Positions 23,909 to 33,332 of a stretch of DNA of 64,000 nucleotides are shown in pieces. Every line of letters starts with the position of its first letter. The stretch's first letter is position 1. The notes under the pieces were generated by a model. It saw nothing but the letters and a program-made list of their open reading frames with translations. It did not search any database and was not told where the DNA came from. Source of the DNA: Bacteroidaceae bacterium (GTDB taxonomy: Bacteria > Bacteroidota > Bacteroidia > Bacteroidales > Bacteroidaceae); contig JAFYPH010000023.1 in the NCBI GenBank assembly GCA_017547585.1, positions 1-64,000 on the forward strand, in the 5' to 3' direction. Both the position numbers and the translations under genes were made by a program.

Positions 23909-24493
23909 ATGCTACAACTATGTGTACGCAGCCTCACGACGGCTGCAATAGGAATCCTGCTGCTGGCGTTGCGCGAACAGGCAATGCCCTTAATAGTAAT
24001 GTGTCTCGGAGTGCTCTTTATGCTCCCCGGAGTGTTTACACTTGTACTGTTTTTAATACCCAAACTGCGCGGGAGTAGCGCTGCCGGCTCGTCGCCGGTG
24101 GTTGTCCCTATTATGGCTGTCGCCAGCCTGCTGCTGGGCCTGTGGCTCTTTCTGCAACCGGGATTTTTCGTTACGGTGATAATGTGGGTACTCGGCGGAC
24201 TGATGGTGATAATGGGTGGCAGTCAGCTTTTGAAACTGCTCATGGCCAAAAGGCACGTAAAGGTGTCGGGGGCTCTGTTTTTTCTCCCTGCACTCATACT
24301 GCTGACAGGAATCATAGTATTGTTCAACCCCTTCGAGGCAGCATCGATACCCTTTGTGATTTTGGGAGTGGGAGCGATAATCACCGCCCTCTCGGACTTG
24401 ATAAATACTCTTTTCCTAAAGTTTACAAAGAAAAAGAGCAAGCCTGCCGAAGATGTTCAGGTAGAGAATGTAGAGATTATCGATGAGAATTAA
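23909..24493 (+). CDS. HdeD/DUF308 family membrane protein, 194 aa
   Basis: Six hydrophobic segments arranged in pairs (TTAAIGILLLALREQ, LIVMCLGVLFMLPGVFTLVL, VVPIMAVASLLLGLWLFLQP, VTVIMWVLGGLMVIMGGSQL, LFFLPALILLTGIIVLFNPF, IPFVILGVGAIITALSDLIN) are the DUF308 repeat seen in the acid-resistance protein HdeD. The acidic cytoplasmic tail ends VENVEIIDEN. An inner-membrane stress role is inferred from the family. Single gene with its own promoter and a bidirectional terminator. Confidence 0.78.
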   Translation: MLQLCVRSLTTAAIGILLLALREQAMPLIVMCLGVLFMLPGVFTLVLFLIPKLRGSSAAGSSPVVVPIMAVASLLLGLWLFLQPGFFVTVIMWVLGGLMVIMGGSQLLKLLMAKRHVKVSGALFFLPALILLTGIIVLFNPFEAASIPFVILGVGAIITALSDLINTLFLKFTKKKSKPAEDVQVENVEIIDEN

Positions 24494-24510
24494 CAATTGG
24501 TTAATATACT

Positions 24511-24550
24511 AATAAAGAGAGCATCGGAAATTCCCGATGCTCTCTTTATT
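24511..24550. terminator. Bidirectional terminator
   Basis: A 17-bp stem (24511-24527 with about 24534-24550) with A and T ends on both sides lies between the convergent DUF308 and ATPase genes and can stop transcription from either direction. Confidence 0.88.
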
Positions 24551-24555
24551 GCAAT

Positions 24556-25464
24556 TTATCTGCATTGCCCGAACTCTTTCTCATATTCCTTGAATAGTTC
24601 GTAGTACAATTTCATATTTGGCAGTTCCCAAAATTTCGATAGGGTGGCGGGCTCGCCGTCAAGATTATATATCTTGGCGCCCTTTATTGCAAGCAGGAAC
24701 GGTGAGTGTGTTGCAATTATAAACTGACAGCCATAGTAGCGGGCTGCATTTTCAATATACTGCGCAAGCCTCATTTGCAGTTCGCACGATAGGCTGTTCT
24801 CGGGCTCGTCGAGCAGGTACAATCTGTCGGGAACAATGCTGTCGATGAATTTCATGAATCCTGTTTCGCCATTGGAGTAGGATGCCGTCACTTCGCCAAG
24901 GTTCTCTCTCACAAACTCCCTGCAGCTCTGACGTTTCGCCCTGCGCGACCGTTCAAGCTCCTCGATACCTTCGCCTGTTTCGAAATTTATGTGTGTAACG
25001 CGGGCGTTTCGTGCAGTGAACCAGTCGGCGATGGCGCTGTCGCGATGCATTTTTACATAGCCGTTCCTTTGGCGCATATCGAGCATATATTTGAAAATGT
25101 CGTCGCTGGTTATCAATGTAGTCCTGTCTTTGAGGTCCAAAATATGCTCGTCCCATTCACTCTCGTAGTATTCACACATTTTAAGATAGGCTTTTTGGAA
25201 ATCAATATCTCCCTTGTTGTATGCGGAATTTCGCGCCACCCTCAACTTGTTGCCGATGGTATTCAGCGCGGTCGACTTTCCCGAGCCGTTGCCACCATAG
25301 AGCACGGTAATCTCTTCGAAGTCCAGCGAATACAGCCCTTTCTCCGATAGCACTTTGAATGGGTACAGTTCGTTCATGCTGAACGAGTTTACCTTGAAGT
25401 AGTCTGCGAGAAAATCATCCTCTTCTTCGAAAGTGGGGAAATGGAAACTTTCTAAATATATCAT
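24556..25464 (-). CDS. ABC-type AAA ATPase (OLD/RecF-like fold), 302 aa
   Basis: A complete ATPase head in one chain: Walker A GGNGSGKST (57-65), signature-like SYSNGE (195-200), Walker B RLYLLDEPE (Asp219, Glu220) and switch His in ATHSP (253). Between Walker A and the signature there is a helical insert rather than long coiled-coil arms. No membrane partner or nuclease domain is present. Such stand-alone ATPases occur widely, and role is usually unknown; some are parts of defence or repair systems. A degenerate copy (C) of the promoter repeat lies upstream. Confidence 0.8.
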   Translation of the reverse strand: MIYLESFHFPTFEEEDDFLADYFKVNSFSMNELYPFKVLSEKGLYSLDFEEITVLYGGNGSGKSTALNTIGNKLRVARNSAYNKGDIDFQKAYLKMCEYYESEWDEHILDLKDRTTLITSDDIFKYMLDMRQRNGYVKMHRDSAIADWFTARNARVTHINFETGEGIEELERSRRAKRQSCREFVRENLGEVTASYSNGETGFMKFIDSIVPDRLYLLDEPENSLSCELQMRLAQYIENAARYYGCQFIIATHSPFLLAIKGAKIYNLDGEPATLSKFWELPNMKLYYELFKEYEKEFGQCR

Positions 25465-25515
25465 GGCTTTTCTTTTTTTATATATATACCAAAAAAGATT
25501 AAATATTTAGTGCTT

Positions 25516-25567
25516 TTTGATATTTTGCAACGAGTGCAGAATCTCTTCGAGATTTATTTCAAAGATA
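25516..25567 (-). repeat. Promoter-palindrome repeat, partial copy C
   Basis: On the minus strand TATCTTTG (25567-25560) is followed by a GAAAT..ATCTC small hairpin, then CTGCACTCGTTGCAAAATAT, which matches the start of copies A, D and E. The central palindrome and the right half are missing. It lies upstream of the ATPase gene. Confidence 0.65.
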
Positions 25568-25606
25568 GCAAAAAAAACATTGCCTCCAAAATAAGAGGCA
25601 ATGTTT
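25568..25606 (-). terminator. Terminator of the RND efflux operon
   Basis: A perfect 12-bp stem (25575-25586 with 25595-25606) followed on the minus strand by eight T, 25 bp after the stop of the PII-like gene. Confidence 0.9.
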
Positions 25607-25630
25607 CATATTTTATTCCGAGTGTCTTTT

Positions 25631-25924
25631 TTAGATGCTCTGCTCGATGTTCCATACAAAGGCGCGCAAGCCCAAAAGCTCGAAATCCTCGTCGAGAGCC
25701 TTAAGCTCCTTAAGAATTGCATCTACGCGTTTGTCGTCCACCATAGTGATGATGCCCGAGCACATTGAGGGCCATGCATGTGAGCCATAGTGGGGCTCTC
25801 CGGTCTTGCTGCCGCGTCCCTGCATCTGCTCAACGTACGAGAATCCGCGACAGTTATTGTGCTCCAACAAAGAGATTACTGCATCTTTGTGAGCCTGGTC
25901 GAATGCTATAAATATACCTTTCAT
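25631..25924 (-). CDS. PII-like, PG0541-type transporter-associated protein, 97 aa
   Basis: Small alpha/beta protein with a PII-like pattern: MKGIFIAFDQAHKDAVISLL, then SYVEQMQGRGSKTGEPHYGS, which matches the loop region, and VDAILKELKALDEDFELLGL. I recognise it as the PG0541-like family that accompanies RND efflux pumps in Porphyromonas and relatives. It probably forms a trimer and may sense a ligand or tune the pump; this has not been shown. Last gene of the tetR-tolC-adaptor-permease operon, 24 bp after the permease gene. Confidence 0.72.
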   Translation of the reverse strand: MKGIFIAFDQAHKDAVISLLEHNNCRGFSYVEQMQGRGSKTGEPHYGSHAWPSMCSGIITMVDDKRVDAILKELKALDEDFELLGLRAFVWNIEQSI

Positions 25925-25948
25925 TTTTCTTTTTCCGTTAGTTAGTTA

Positions 25949-28900
25949 TTAACGCTTCTGTCCTTTAAGCATTTCAATCTCTTTGTTCTCTTTCCAGTAT
26001 GCGTTCAGTTCGCGCTGCTCGCGTATCATCTTACGTCTGCGTACAATACCGTTTCCACCGAAGATACAATACATCACAGGAGTGTAAATAAGTGTCATCA
26101 CTGTAGAGATTGTAAGACCGCCGATAACCGACACACCCAAGGGACGCCACATTTCGGCACCTACACCCTGGCTGACAGCCATAGGCACCATACCCAGAAT
26201 AGTAGTCAAAGTTGTCATGAGCACGGGGCGCAGACGGCTCTTACCCGCACGGATAGATGCCTGGATGAGGCCGAGGCCACGCTCGCGCAGCAACATTGTG
26301 TAGTCGATGAGCACAATACCGTTCTTCACCACAATACCGATGAGCATCACACCACCGAGGATAGACATCACGTTCATTGTTGTTCCTGTAATTGCGAGTG
26401 CGATAAAAATACCGCTCAATCCGAAGGGTACGCTGAACATAATAATGAAGGGGTAGGTGAGTGACTCAAACTGTGCCGCCATTACAATGAACACAAGGAT
26501 AAGGATAAGGATAGCAAGTGTTCCAAGGTCTCTGTTCGACTCCATCTGGTCCTCGTAAGAACCTGCAATCTGTATGCTGATACCTGCGGGAATATCAAGT
26601 TTGTCAATAATTTGGTTACCATACTCCACACCCTCGCTCAATGCGATACCTGCCTTGAGAACAGCGTCTACGGTAACGATACGCTCGCGGTCTTTACGCT
26701 CGATGGTGGGGGGAGTCTCGCGGATAACAACCTTACCAAGGTCTTTCACGCGCACGCCTTTGCCGTTGCTTGTGTAGAGCACGATATTCTCAATATCCTC
26801 GATAGATGTACGGCTCTCGGGCTCGTAACGTACTCTCACCTCGTACTCGTCACCATCCTCGCGGAAGTATGTAGCGAGCGAACCATTGTAGCGGTTACGC
26901 AAGTATGTTGCAGCAGTGCTCAGGTTCAGTCCATGCTGCGCAAGTTTCGCGCGGTCGAAGTCAACCTGATACTCGGGCTGATAGTCACTGCGGCTGATGT
27001 TCACCTGAGTGATATTCTCCCATGCACGCAGCTGGTTGGCAAGGTCGTTGGCGAGTTTGTCGGTAGCGTCCATGTCGTAACCGTAAATCTCGAACGAAGC
27101 CATGCTCTGGCCGCCCATGCCGCTTGAACCACCACCCATGCTTACAATATATTTCTTAATCTCAGGAATCTGCTTCAGGTCCATACGCATTTCGTCGCAG
27201 ATAGCGTCGAGCTTTCTCTCGCGCTCGTCCGAGGGTACAAGAGCCATGTTGAAGCTGATGATGTGTGTACCATTGTCCTGGATAGATGCAAAGGCATTGT
27301 CCGAGTCGGCCTGACCTACGCGGAAGTTACAAGCCTTGAAGTCGTCGCCGTAGCGCTCCATCCATTTCTTTGAGAGCTGCATAGCCATGTCACGTGAAAT
27401 CTCCACGCGTGTGCCGATGGGCATCTCTATTGTTACACCGATACGACCGTTGTCGTTTGCGGGGAAGAACTCACTCTTAATCAACGGGAAGCAGAAGAGA
27501 CTCGCGCCGAAGAATGCGAAACAGCAGATGATTACTGTCCAACGATGACGTACTGCCCAGTCGATTCGTTTGGCGTACCATACGTCGAGTTTGTCAAGCG
27601 CACGCTGTATAGGTGTGTAGAACTTGATGAAGAACTTGCTCTGCTTCTTCTGCAGACGGAGCATCTGTGAACAAAGCATGGGAATGATTGTCAACGCACC
27701 GATGGTAGATACGGTCATGATGATACACATCATCCAGCCAAGCTGTTTGAAGAGCACTCCGGCCATACCTGTTACCATTGTCAAGGGGAAGAACACAGCC
27801 AACATTGTCAGTGTAGAGGCGATAACCGAAATTGCCACCTCGTTGGTACCGTGGATAGCTGCGTGCTTGGGGCTTGCACCGCGCTCAATGTGCGTGGTTA
27901 CATTCTCGAGTACCACAATAGAGTCGTCCACAACGCTACCGATAGCGATGCTGAGACACGAGAGTGAAATGATGTTCAGCGAGCCGCCTGTTGCAAACAG
28001 GTAGATGAACGACGCGATGAGCGAGAAGGGAATGGTGATGGCAATAACCACTGTTGCTCTCCAGCGACCGAGGAATGCGAACACCACAATAACCACGAAG
28101 ATAAGTGCATACATGATAGTCTCGCCCAGCGAGTTTACTGTCAGTATGATGTTGTCCGAAGTATTTACGATAATACCAAGCTCAACGTCCGAGGGAAGGT
28201 TTTTCTGCAACTTGGGAAGTGCATCCATCACCTTCTGAGAGATTGCTACCGAGTTTCCACCGCTCTGTTTCTGAACGATGATCATCGCACCCTCTTTACC
28301 ATTGTTGAATGCCTGCTGCGAACGCTCCTGACGGCTGTCCACGATGCGGGCAACGTCGCGCAGATAAACGTCTGCGCCATTGTGCGAGCCCACTACAAGG
28401 TTGAGCATCTCCTGAGGGTTGTTGAACTCACCCTCGACGCGCAACGAGTAGGTGTTGCTACCGATGTCCATGTTACCGCCGGGGATGTTTCTGTTCTCGG
28501 CAGCGATGATGTTGCTGATAGTCTCTACGGGAATGTTGTAGGCCTCCATCTTCACGGGGTCCATGTAAACATTAATCTCGCGCTTGGGCGCTCCGGCGAT
28601 AGACACTGTACCCACTCCGTCGATACGTGCGAGGGGGTTCGCAACGTTGTCGTCAAGAATCTTGTAGAGTGCATTCTGGCTCTCTTCGGCTGTCACCGAG
28701 AGCATCAGGATGGGAATCATGTCCGAAGAGAACTTGAAGATGATGGGGGTGTTTGCATCGTCGGGCAACGACGAGCTTACCATGTCCAGCTTGTCGCGCA
28801 CGTCGTTTGTCAACGCGTCGATGTCGTATCCGAACTCAAATTCCAGAGTAACCACTGAAATGTTCTCGCGCGACTTTGATGTAATATGTTTAAGGTGTTC

Positions 28901-29122
28901 CACCGAGTTCAGCGTGTTCTCGAGCGGACGTGTAACGTTGTTCTCGATATCCGAAGCACTTGCACCGCTGTATGAGGTTATTACCATTAACGAGTTTGTC
29001 TCGATGTCCGGGTAAAGGTCGATGGGAAGTTTGGATAATGAGAAGAGACCGAGGATTACGATTGCGACGAAGCACAATGCTGTCATAATCGGTCTTCTTA
29101 CTGCTCCTTCGTATAAACTCAT
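25949..29122 (-). CDS. RND efflux permease (AcrB/HAE1-like), 1057 aa
   Basis: Inner-membrane proton-driven pump subunit. Twelve membrane helices in two blocks around two large periplasmic loops. It begins with RRPIMTALCFVAIVILGLFS (TM1), has VTRPLENTLNSVEHLKHITS, the TM4 proton-relay GSVVDDSIVVLEN with paired Asp residues, and a mirrored second half with LGGVMLIGIVVKNGIVLIDY. These features fit the hydrophobe/drug HAE1 class; substrate is unknown. A Met/Gly-rich loop (SMGGGSSGMGGQSMASFEIY) is unusual. It lies in an operon with TetR, TolC, an adaptor and a PII-like protein. Confidence 0.95.
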   Translation of the reverse strand: MSLYEGAVRRPIMTALCFVAIVILGLFSLSKLPIDLYPDIETNSLMVITSYSGASASDIENNVTRPLENTLNSVEHLKHITSKSRENISVVTLEFEFGYDIDALTNDVRDKLDMVSSSLPDDANTPIIFKFSSDMIPILMLSVTAEESQNALYKILDDNVANPLARIDGVGTVSIAGAPKREINVYMDPVKMEAYNIPVETISNIIAAENRNIPGGNMDIGSNTYSLRVEGEFNNPQEMLNLVVGSHNGADVYLRDVARIVDSRQERSQQAFNNGKEGAMIIVQKQSGGNSVAISQKVMDALPKLQKNLPSDVELGIIVNTSDNIILTVNSLGETIMYALIFVVIVVFAFLGRWRATVVIAITIPFSLIASFIYLFATGGSLNIISLSCLSIAIGSVVDDSIVVLENVTTHIERGASPKHAAIHGTNEVAISVIASTLTMLAVFFPLTMVTGMAGVLFKQLGWMMCIIMTVSTIGALTIIPMLCSQMLRLQKKQSKFFIKFYTPIQRALDKLDVWYAKRIDWAVRHRWTVIICCFAFFGASLFCFPLIKSEFFPANDNGRIGVTIEMPIGTRVEISRDMAMQLSKKWMERYGDDFKACNFRVGQADSDNAFASIQDNGTHIISFNMALVPSDERERKLDAICDEMRMDLKQIPEIKKYIVSMGGGSSGMGGQSMASFEIYGYDMDATDKLANDLANQLRAWENITQVNISRSDYQPEYQVDFDRAKLAQHGLNLSTAATYLRNRYNGSLATYFREDGDEYEVRVRYEPESRTSIEDIENIVLYTSNGKGVRVKDLGKVVIRETPPTIERKDRERIVTVDAVLKAGIALSEGVEYGNQIIDKLDIPAGISIQIAGSYEDQMESNRDLGTLAILILILVFIVMAAQFESLTYPFIIMFSVPFGLSGIFIALAITGTTMNVMSILGGVMLIGIVVKNGIVLIDYTMLLRERGLGLIQASIRAGKSRLRPVLMTTLTTILGMVPMAVSQGVGAEMWRPLGVSVIGGLTISTVMTLIYTPVMYCIFGGNGIVRRRKMIREQRELNAYWKENKEIEMLKGQKR

Positions 29123-29177
29123 ATCTTATTGTTTTTAAGTGTGTTTTTAAAATTGAATGTTGTATGGCCGGGGCAGA

Positions 29178-30197
29178 TTATTTAATAACCTCAACCTCTA
29201 CTTCGTTTGCAAGTTTGTTCTGTCCTGCGATTACTACCTGTGCGCCGGGCTCGATACCCTCTACAATCTCGTATTTGTCATTCATGCGACGGCCGAGAAC
29301 TACCTTCTTGTAATATACTTTGCCGTTGTTGTAAACATATACGAAGTAGTCGCCGCTACCCAACTGCTTGACTACAGCCTGGTCGGGAACAACCACGTGA
29401 CTCTGTGTACCGAAGTTTACTGTTGCGCGGCCGTACATTCCGGGGCGTACGCGACGGTCTTTGTTTGTGATGTTGAGCTCAACGGGGAATGTGTGTGTAG
29501 CTGCGTCGATAGTGGGGTAGATGATGTTTACGTTTGCTGCAAACTCTTCCTCGCCGTATGCATCGAACTTAACAGAAACCTCTGTCTTCTTTGATACTTT
29601 TGCATAGTAAGGCTCGCTGATGTTGATGTTCATCTTCACGGGTGCAATCTGCTCTACTACAAGGATGGGAGCGGCACCGCTCATGTCACCGTTGTCGTAG
29701 TTGCGCGCTGTTACAACACCATTGATGGGGCTGCGCATCACTGTGTTCTCGAGCTTGTTGTTGTAGGCCTTGAGGTTAACGTCGAGAGCTGTCTTTGCAT
29801 TGTCGAGCTCGGCTTTTGAAGCACCGCCCACCTTGTAAAGTTCGTTCACGCGGTTGAACTCAATCTTCTGATTCTCAATCTGGAGAGCCAACTGCTCGAG
29901 ACCGCTTGCGTCGAGCTGAACGAGTTTCTGGCCTTTTGATACATTGTCGCCCACCTCAACGAGAATCTTCTCGATGCGAAGTGCAGCGCTGGGTGAAATG
30001 TTATTTTTTACCTCTGCCTCGACAGTGGTTGTAAACTCTGCCAATTGCTCCACCTCTTCTACTGTAGATGTTGCTATTTTTACTTTCGGTTTTTCATCCT
30101 GTACAACTGTTGCTGTGGCGTTGCTGTTGTCCGAGCCGCTGCATGCTGTGAGAATTGCAAAAGCAGCCATTGTGATGATTGTCAGATGTTTTTTCAT
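29178..30197 (-). CDS. RND periplasmic adaptor (membrane fusion protein), lipoprotein, 339 aa
   Basis: Links the inner-membrane pump to the outer-membrane channel. The signal peptide MKKHLTIITMAAFAILTACS has a lipobox with Cys19. The lipoyl half-domains flank a short helical hairpin (QLVQLDASGLEQLALQIENQ ... KAELDNAKTALDVNLKAYNN), followed by a beta barrel (PIYAKVSKK-like YYAKVSKKTEVSVKF) and a membrane-proximal domain. Length is normal. Starts 19 bp after the TolC gene and is followed 55 bp later by the permease gene. Confidence 0.93.
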   Translation of the reverse strand: MKKHLTIITMAAFAILTACSGSDNSNATATVVQDEKPKVKIATSTVEEVEQLAEFTTTVEAEVKNNISPSAALRIEKILVEVGDNVSKGQKLVQLDASGLEQLALQIENQKIEFNRVNELYKVGGASKAELDNAKTALDVNLKAYNNKLENTVMRSPINGVVTARNYDNGDMSGAAPILVVEQIAPVKMNINISEPYYAKVSKKTEVSVKFDAYGEEEFAANVNIIYPTIDAATHTFPVELNITNKDRRVRPGMYGRATVNFGTQSHVVVPDQAVVKQLGSGDYFVYVYNNGKVYYKKVVLGRRMNDKYEIVEGIEPGAQVVIAGQNKLANEVEVEVIK

Positions 30198-30216
30198 ATC
30201 TTTTATGTTTCTTTTG

Positions 30217-31539
30217 TTATTCTTTTCCTGTGATTGTCTCGAACTCCGATTTTGCTACAAGGTAGTCGTAGATGGAGTTGTGGTAGGTGAGCTGCATGTT
30301 TGTGAGTGACACCTGTGAGCTGTTGAGCTCGAGGATTGTACCTTTACCAACCTCGTAGCGCTTCTCGCTGATGCTTACCTCTTTCTTTGCAAGCTCCACT
30401 GATTTTTTGTTTGTCTCGAGCTGCTCGGCGCTAGCTACCATCTTGTCAAGCTGGCCCTGTGCCTGCATGCGCAACTGACGCTCGGTGTTTATGCGGTTCT
30501 CGGCAAGCTGTGTCTGCTGTATCTTGTTGGTCTTCAGCTTTGTGAAGTTGCCGGCCTTGAACAAGGGAATGCTCAGTGACAGGTTGATTGCCGATGAGTT
30601 ACCCCATTTGAAGTTATAGAACTCCCAGTTAGTGTTCGAGCGCGAGAGGTAAGAGTAGCTGCCCGAAAGTGCGATTGTGGGAAGGAAATTGTTGTACAAC
30701 ATCTTGCGCTGCTGGTTCAAAAGCTCGCCGTTGAGGTCGAACTGTCTCAGTGTGCTGTTGCCGTCGAGTGCCAGCTGTGAGGCCGATGTTGCATCAATCT
30801 GCATGTTGTTCTCGTAGTTCGAGAGCTTATCGTTGATGGCGAGGTCTACATCTGCGGTGATGCCCATGAGCACTTTAAGCTGCAACTTTGCGAGGTTCAC
30901 AGCATTCTTGCTGCTTACCACGTTGGGCCACACGCTGCGGTGCTGCACCTCGGCGCTGATCTTGTCGTACTCGCTCACCTTGCCCTGCTCGAACTTGGCC
31001 TTTACTACATTGTAGTTGCGCTCGGTCAGCTTGTAGCTCTCCATGAGCACATTGTATGAGTCCTGAGCAAGCATCAGCTGGTAGTATGCTTTCTTCACCT
31101 GGTTGATGAGCTCAATCTTTGAGCCGCGGCCTTTCTCCACTGCAAGCTCAATGTCCTTTTTGCCCAGCTTGATGGTGCTGTATATTGCGGGGGCGTAGAT
31201 GGGAAGAGAAATGTTTATGCCACCATTCCATGTGTTTGCATCGTCCATACCCATTTTGAATGTACCCATACTTGTCTTTATTTCCGCCACCTTGATGTCG
31301 TATGAAATTGTACCGTCCAACGACACCGAGGGCAATAAAGTCTGCCACGCCTCTTTCTTGGCAACCTCTTTAAGGGTAATCTCCTGCTCGGCAACCTTCA
31401 TCGTGGGGTTGTCATTGAGCGCAAGCTCAATGGCCTTGTCGAGCGTCAAATTCAATACCGGCAATGCCTCTTGTGCGTGCGCCATCGCAAACACAAACAA
31501 CATTGTGAGCATTACTGAAAATCGCATTTTACAATTCAT
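30217..31539 (-). CDS. TolC family outer membrane channel, 440 aa
   Basis: Outer-membrane exit duct of the tripartite pump. Sec signal peptide (MNCKMRFSVMLTMLFVFAMA, cleaved near HAQ). The typical start LNLTLDKAIELALNDNPTMK, paired helical repeats (AVEKGRGSKIELINQVKKAY; NVVKAKFEQGKVSEYDKISA) and the matching second half (KEVSISEKRYEVGKGTILEL) show the duplicated OEP domain. First structural gene after tetR, 10 bp downstream. Confidence 0.93.
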   Translation of the reverse strand: MNCKMRFSVMLTMLFVFAMAHAQEALPVLNLTLDKAIELALNDNPTMKVAEQEITLKEVAKKEAWQTLLPSVSLDGTISYDIKVAEIKTSMGTFKMGMDDANTWNGGINISLPIYAPAIYSTIKLGKKDIELAVEKGRGSKIELINQVKKAYYQLMLAQDSYNVLMESYKLTERNYNVVKAKFEQGKVSEYDKISAEVQHRSVWPNVVSSKNAVNLAKLQLKVLMGITADVDLAINDKLSNYENNMQIDATSASQLALDGNSTLRQFDLNGELLNQQRKMLYNNFLPTIALSGSYSYLSRSNTNWEFYNFKWGNSSAINLSLSIPLFKAGNFTKLKTNKIQQTQLAENRINTERQLRMQAQGQLDKMVASAEQLETNKKSVELAKKEVSISEKRYEVGKGTILELNSSQVSLTNMQLTYHNSIYDYLVAKSEFETITGKE

Positions 31540-31549
31540 AAATAATCTT

Positions 31550-32161
31550 TTATTTAGTTTGTTTCTTTATATATTCCTCTATTATTTCCTGTCCCTTGGG
31601 GGTGGATACTCCTCGCAGATAGGCGAGAATGAAGGTGTTGCTTATCTGTTCAATCGTGTAGTTGTCGAACATTGTAGTGGTGGTGATGAACTCCATGTTC
31701 TCTTTTAGAATGTAGAGCAACGCTTCGAAATTTGTGTCCTCTCTGAAAATGCCCTCTTTGACACCGCTCTCGAGCCACGCTCTCACCTTGTGCTCATTCT
31801 GTCGCGACTTTTTCACGCGCTCCTCGACTACTTTGGGGTATTTTTTCAGCTCTCTGAAGTAATTCTTGTTTATTACTTTCATTTGTCGCAGATAAAGATT
31901 GTAGAGCGAGAGAATTACATCCATTGTGTCGCTTGCGTTTCTTATCAGCTGTTTCGCCTTGTCAACCGAGAGCTTGTGGCCGTATCGGATACTTTCGTAC
32001 AGAAGTTCCTCTTTGTCTTTGAACAGTTGGTAGAGGGTGCGCTTCGAAATTCCGAGTGCTGCGGCAATGTCGTCCATCTTCACCTCTTTTATTCCGTGTG
32101 TCTGGAATTGGGTGTTTGCCGTCTCTATTATTTTTTCTCGTAATTCGTTTTTCTCGCTCAT
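31550..32161 (-). CDS. TetR/AcrR family regulator, 203 aa
   Basis: The N-terminal HTH is intact (KEVKMDDIAAALGISKRTLY, then QLFKDKEELLYESIRYGH). The C-terminal helical domain would bind a drug-like inducer. First gene of the efflux operon; the -7 box (32189-32196) and a perfect 11+11 bp palindrome over the -33 region lie just upstream, so autoregulation of the whole operon is likely. Length normal for the family. Confidence 0.92.
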   Translation of the reverse strand: MSEKNELREKIIETANTQFQTHGIKEVKMDDIAAALGISKRTLYQLFKDKEELLYESIRYGHKLSVDKAKQLIRNASDTMDVILSLYNLYLRQMKVINKNYFRELKKYPKVVEERVKKSRQNEHKVRAWLESGVKEGIFREDTNFEALLYILKENMEFITTTTMFDNYTIEQISNTFILAYLRGVSTPKGQEIIEEYIKKQTK

Positions 32162-32188
32162 AATCCCTCTTGTCTAGAAAATCTTTTG

Positions 32189-32228
32189 CAAAGATACGGC
32201 GAAAACTTTTTCGGTGCAAAAAGTTTTC
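32189..32228 (-). promoter_or_regulatory. Promoter and TetR operator of the efflux operon
   Basis: TATCTTTG on the minus strand at 32189-32196 is the -7 box, with a TTG 20 bp upstream. A perfect inverted repeat GAAAACTTTTT / AAAAAGTTTTC (32201-32211 and 32218-32228, 6-bp spacer) covers the -33 element. Size and position fit an operator for the TetR protein encoded directly downstream. The rest of the gap to the kinase stop at 32346 is AT-rich with nothing else recognised. Confidence 0.75.
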
Positions 32229-32345
32229 TGATTAATTACGGAAAAAATTCCTTAATTTAAACTTTTTTAAAAAGTGATGGACACAGAATAGGTGATTATG
32301 GAAAATTTTTGTCAGTTTAGAGGTTTTTTTTGTGCAAAAATGCAG

Positions 32346-33332
32346 TTATTGCTTTGCCGGGAATTTTATTGTGAATATTGTAAGGCGATTTTTAGGATTG
32401 CTCTCGACTGTTAATTCTCCTCCGTGCAACATCATTATTTGACGACTGAGGCACAATCCGATGCCATTGCCGTGCTCTTTTGTACTATAGAAGGGTGAGA
32501 ATATATCATTAATGCGGTTTTCGGGTATCCCGTCGCCATTGTCGGTTACCGTTATTTGTGGGCAATTCTCGCACAATGTGGCTCGTAGTTCCACTCGTCC
32601 ATCTTTGTGTGCCATTGCCGATTGTATGGCATTGCGCAACAGATTGTTCAGAACTATGCGTATCAATGAGGGGTCGGCGCATATTTCAATGTCCGGATAG
32701 TGTATGGAGAGTTTAACATTCTCACTCTCTTTCTCAAAAAGTTTGAATGTTTCGCCGAAAAGTTCGGGGATTAATATTTTTACCGGTGAGGGTGGTGGCA
32801 GATGTGTCAGTGTGTGATACGAGTCGAGAAAACGTTTGATGTTTTTACTTTGATTGTTTATGATTGCCATTCCCTCTTTAACCTCTGTTTCTTCTATTGG
32901 AAATGTGCTGTTTGCATAGTGGTCCGAGAGGGTGATGATGGGGGTTACTGTGTTTCGTATTTCGTGGGTCATTATGCGCAGAATGCGGTCGTAGTATATT
33001 TTCTTTGTCTCTATCGTGCGCTCATTTTCGTGGTAATGTGTTAATATTTCGTTCATGTTCTCGTACATTTCTTGTAACATACGGTCTTTCACCAATGGCA
33101 TTCTTATCATACGTTCGTTGCAACGTATGGAGAGAAGAAACATTTTTACTTGTCTGATGGGGTGGTGAATGAGTTTTATGATGCCCTGTACCAGCATTGG
33201 TAAAATTATTATTGGTATCGACAAATATATAGTGTCGCAACTCTTTGCTGCCAATAGAGTGATAATGACTGTGTCGATGATTATTGCGACGATATATAGT
33301 GTAAGGAGTATGTGGTAGTTGCTATAAGCCAT
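32346..33332 (-). CDS. Sensor histidine kinase, 328 aa
   Basis: Two N-terminal membrane helices (ILLTLYIVAIIIDTVIITLL and IYLSIPIIILPMLVQGIIKL) without a large periplasmic sensor. The H box RIMTHEIRNTVTP has the phosphorylated His at 123, the N box is NLLRNAIQSA, the G1 box DNGDGIP and the G2 box GNGIGLCLSRQI. This is the NtrB/NtrY-like kinase type. The ATG at 33332 is used; a TTG three codons upstream is less likely. It overlaps the response regulator gene by 11 bp. The pair is divergent from the TolC-HlyD-ABC operon, its likely target. Confidence 0.9.
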   Translation of the reverse strand: MAYSNYHILLTLYIVAIIIDTVIITLLAAKSCDTIYLSIPIIILPMLVQGIIKLIHHPIRQVKMFLLSIRCNERMIRMPLVKDRMLQEMYENMNEILTHYHENERTIETKKIYYDRILRIMTHEIRNTVTPIITLSDHYANSTFPIEETEVKEGMAIINNQSKNIKRFLDSYHTLTHLPPPSPVKILIPELFGETFKLFEKESENVKLSIHYPDIEICADPSLIRIVLNNLLRNAIQSAMAHKDGRVELRATLCENCPQITVTDNGDGIPENRINDIFSPFYSTKEHGNGIGLCLSRQIMMLHGGELTVESNPKNRLTIFTIKFPAKQ

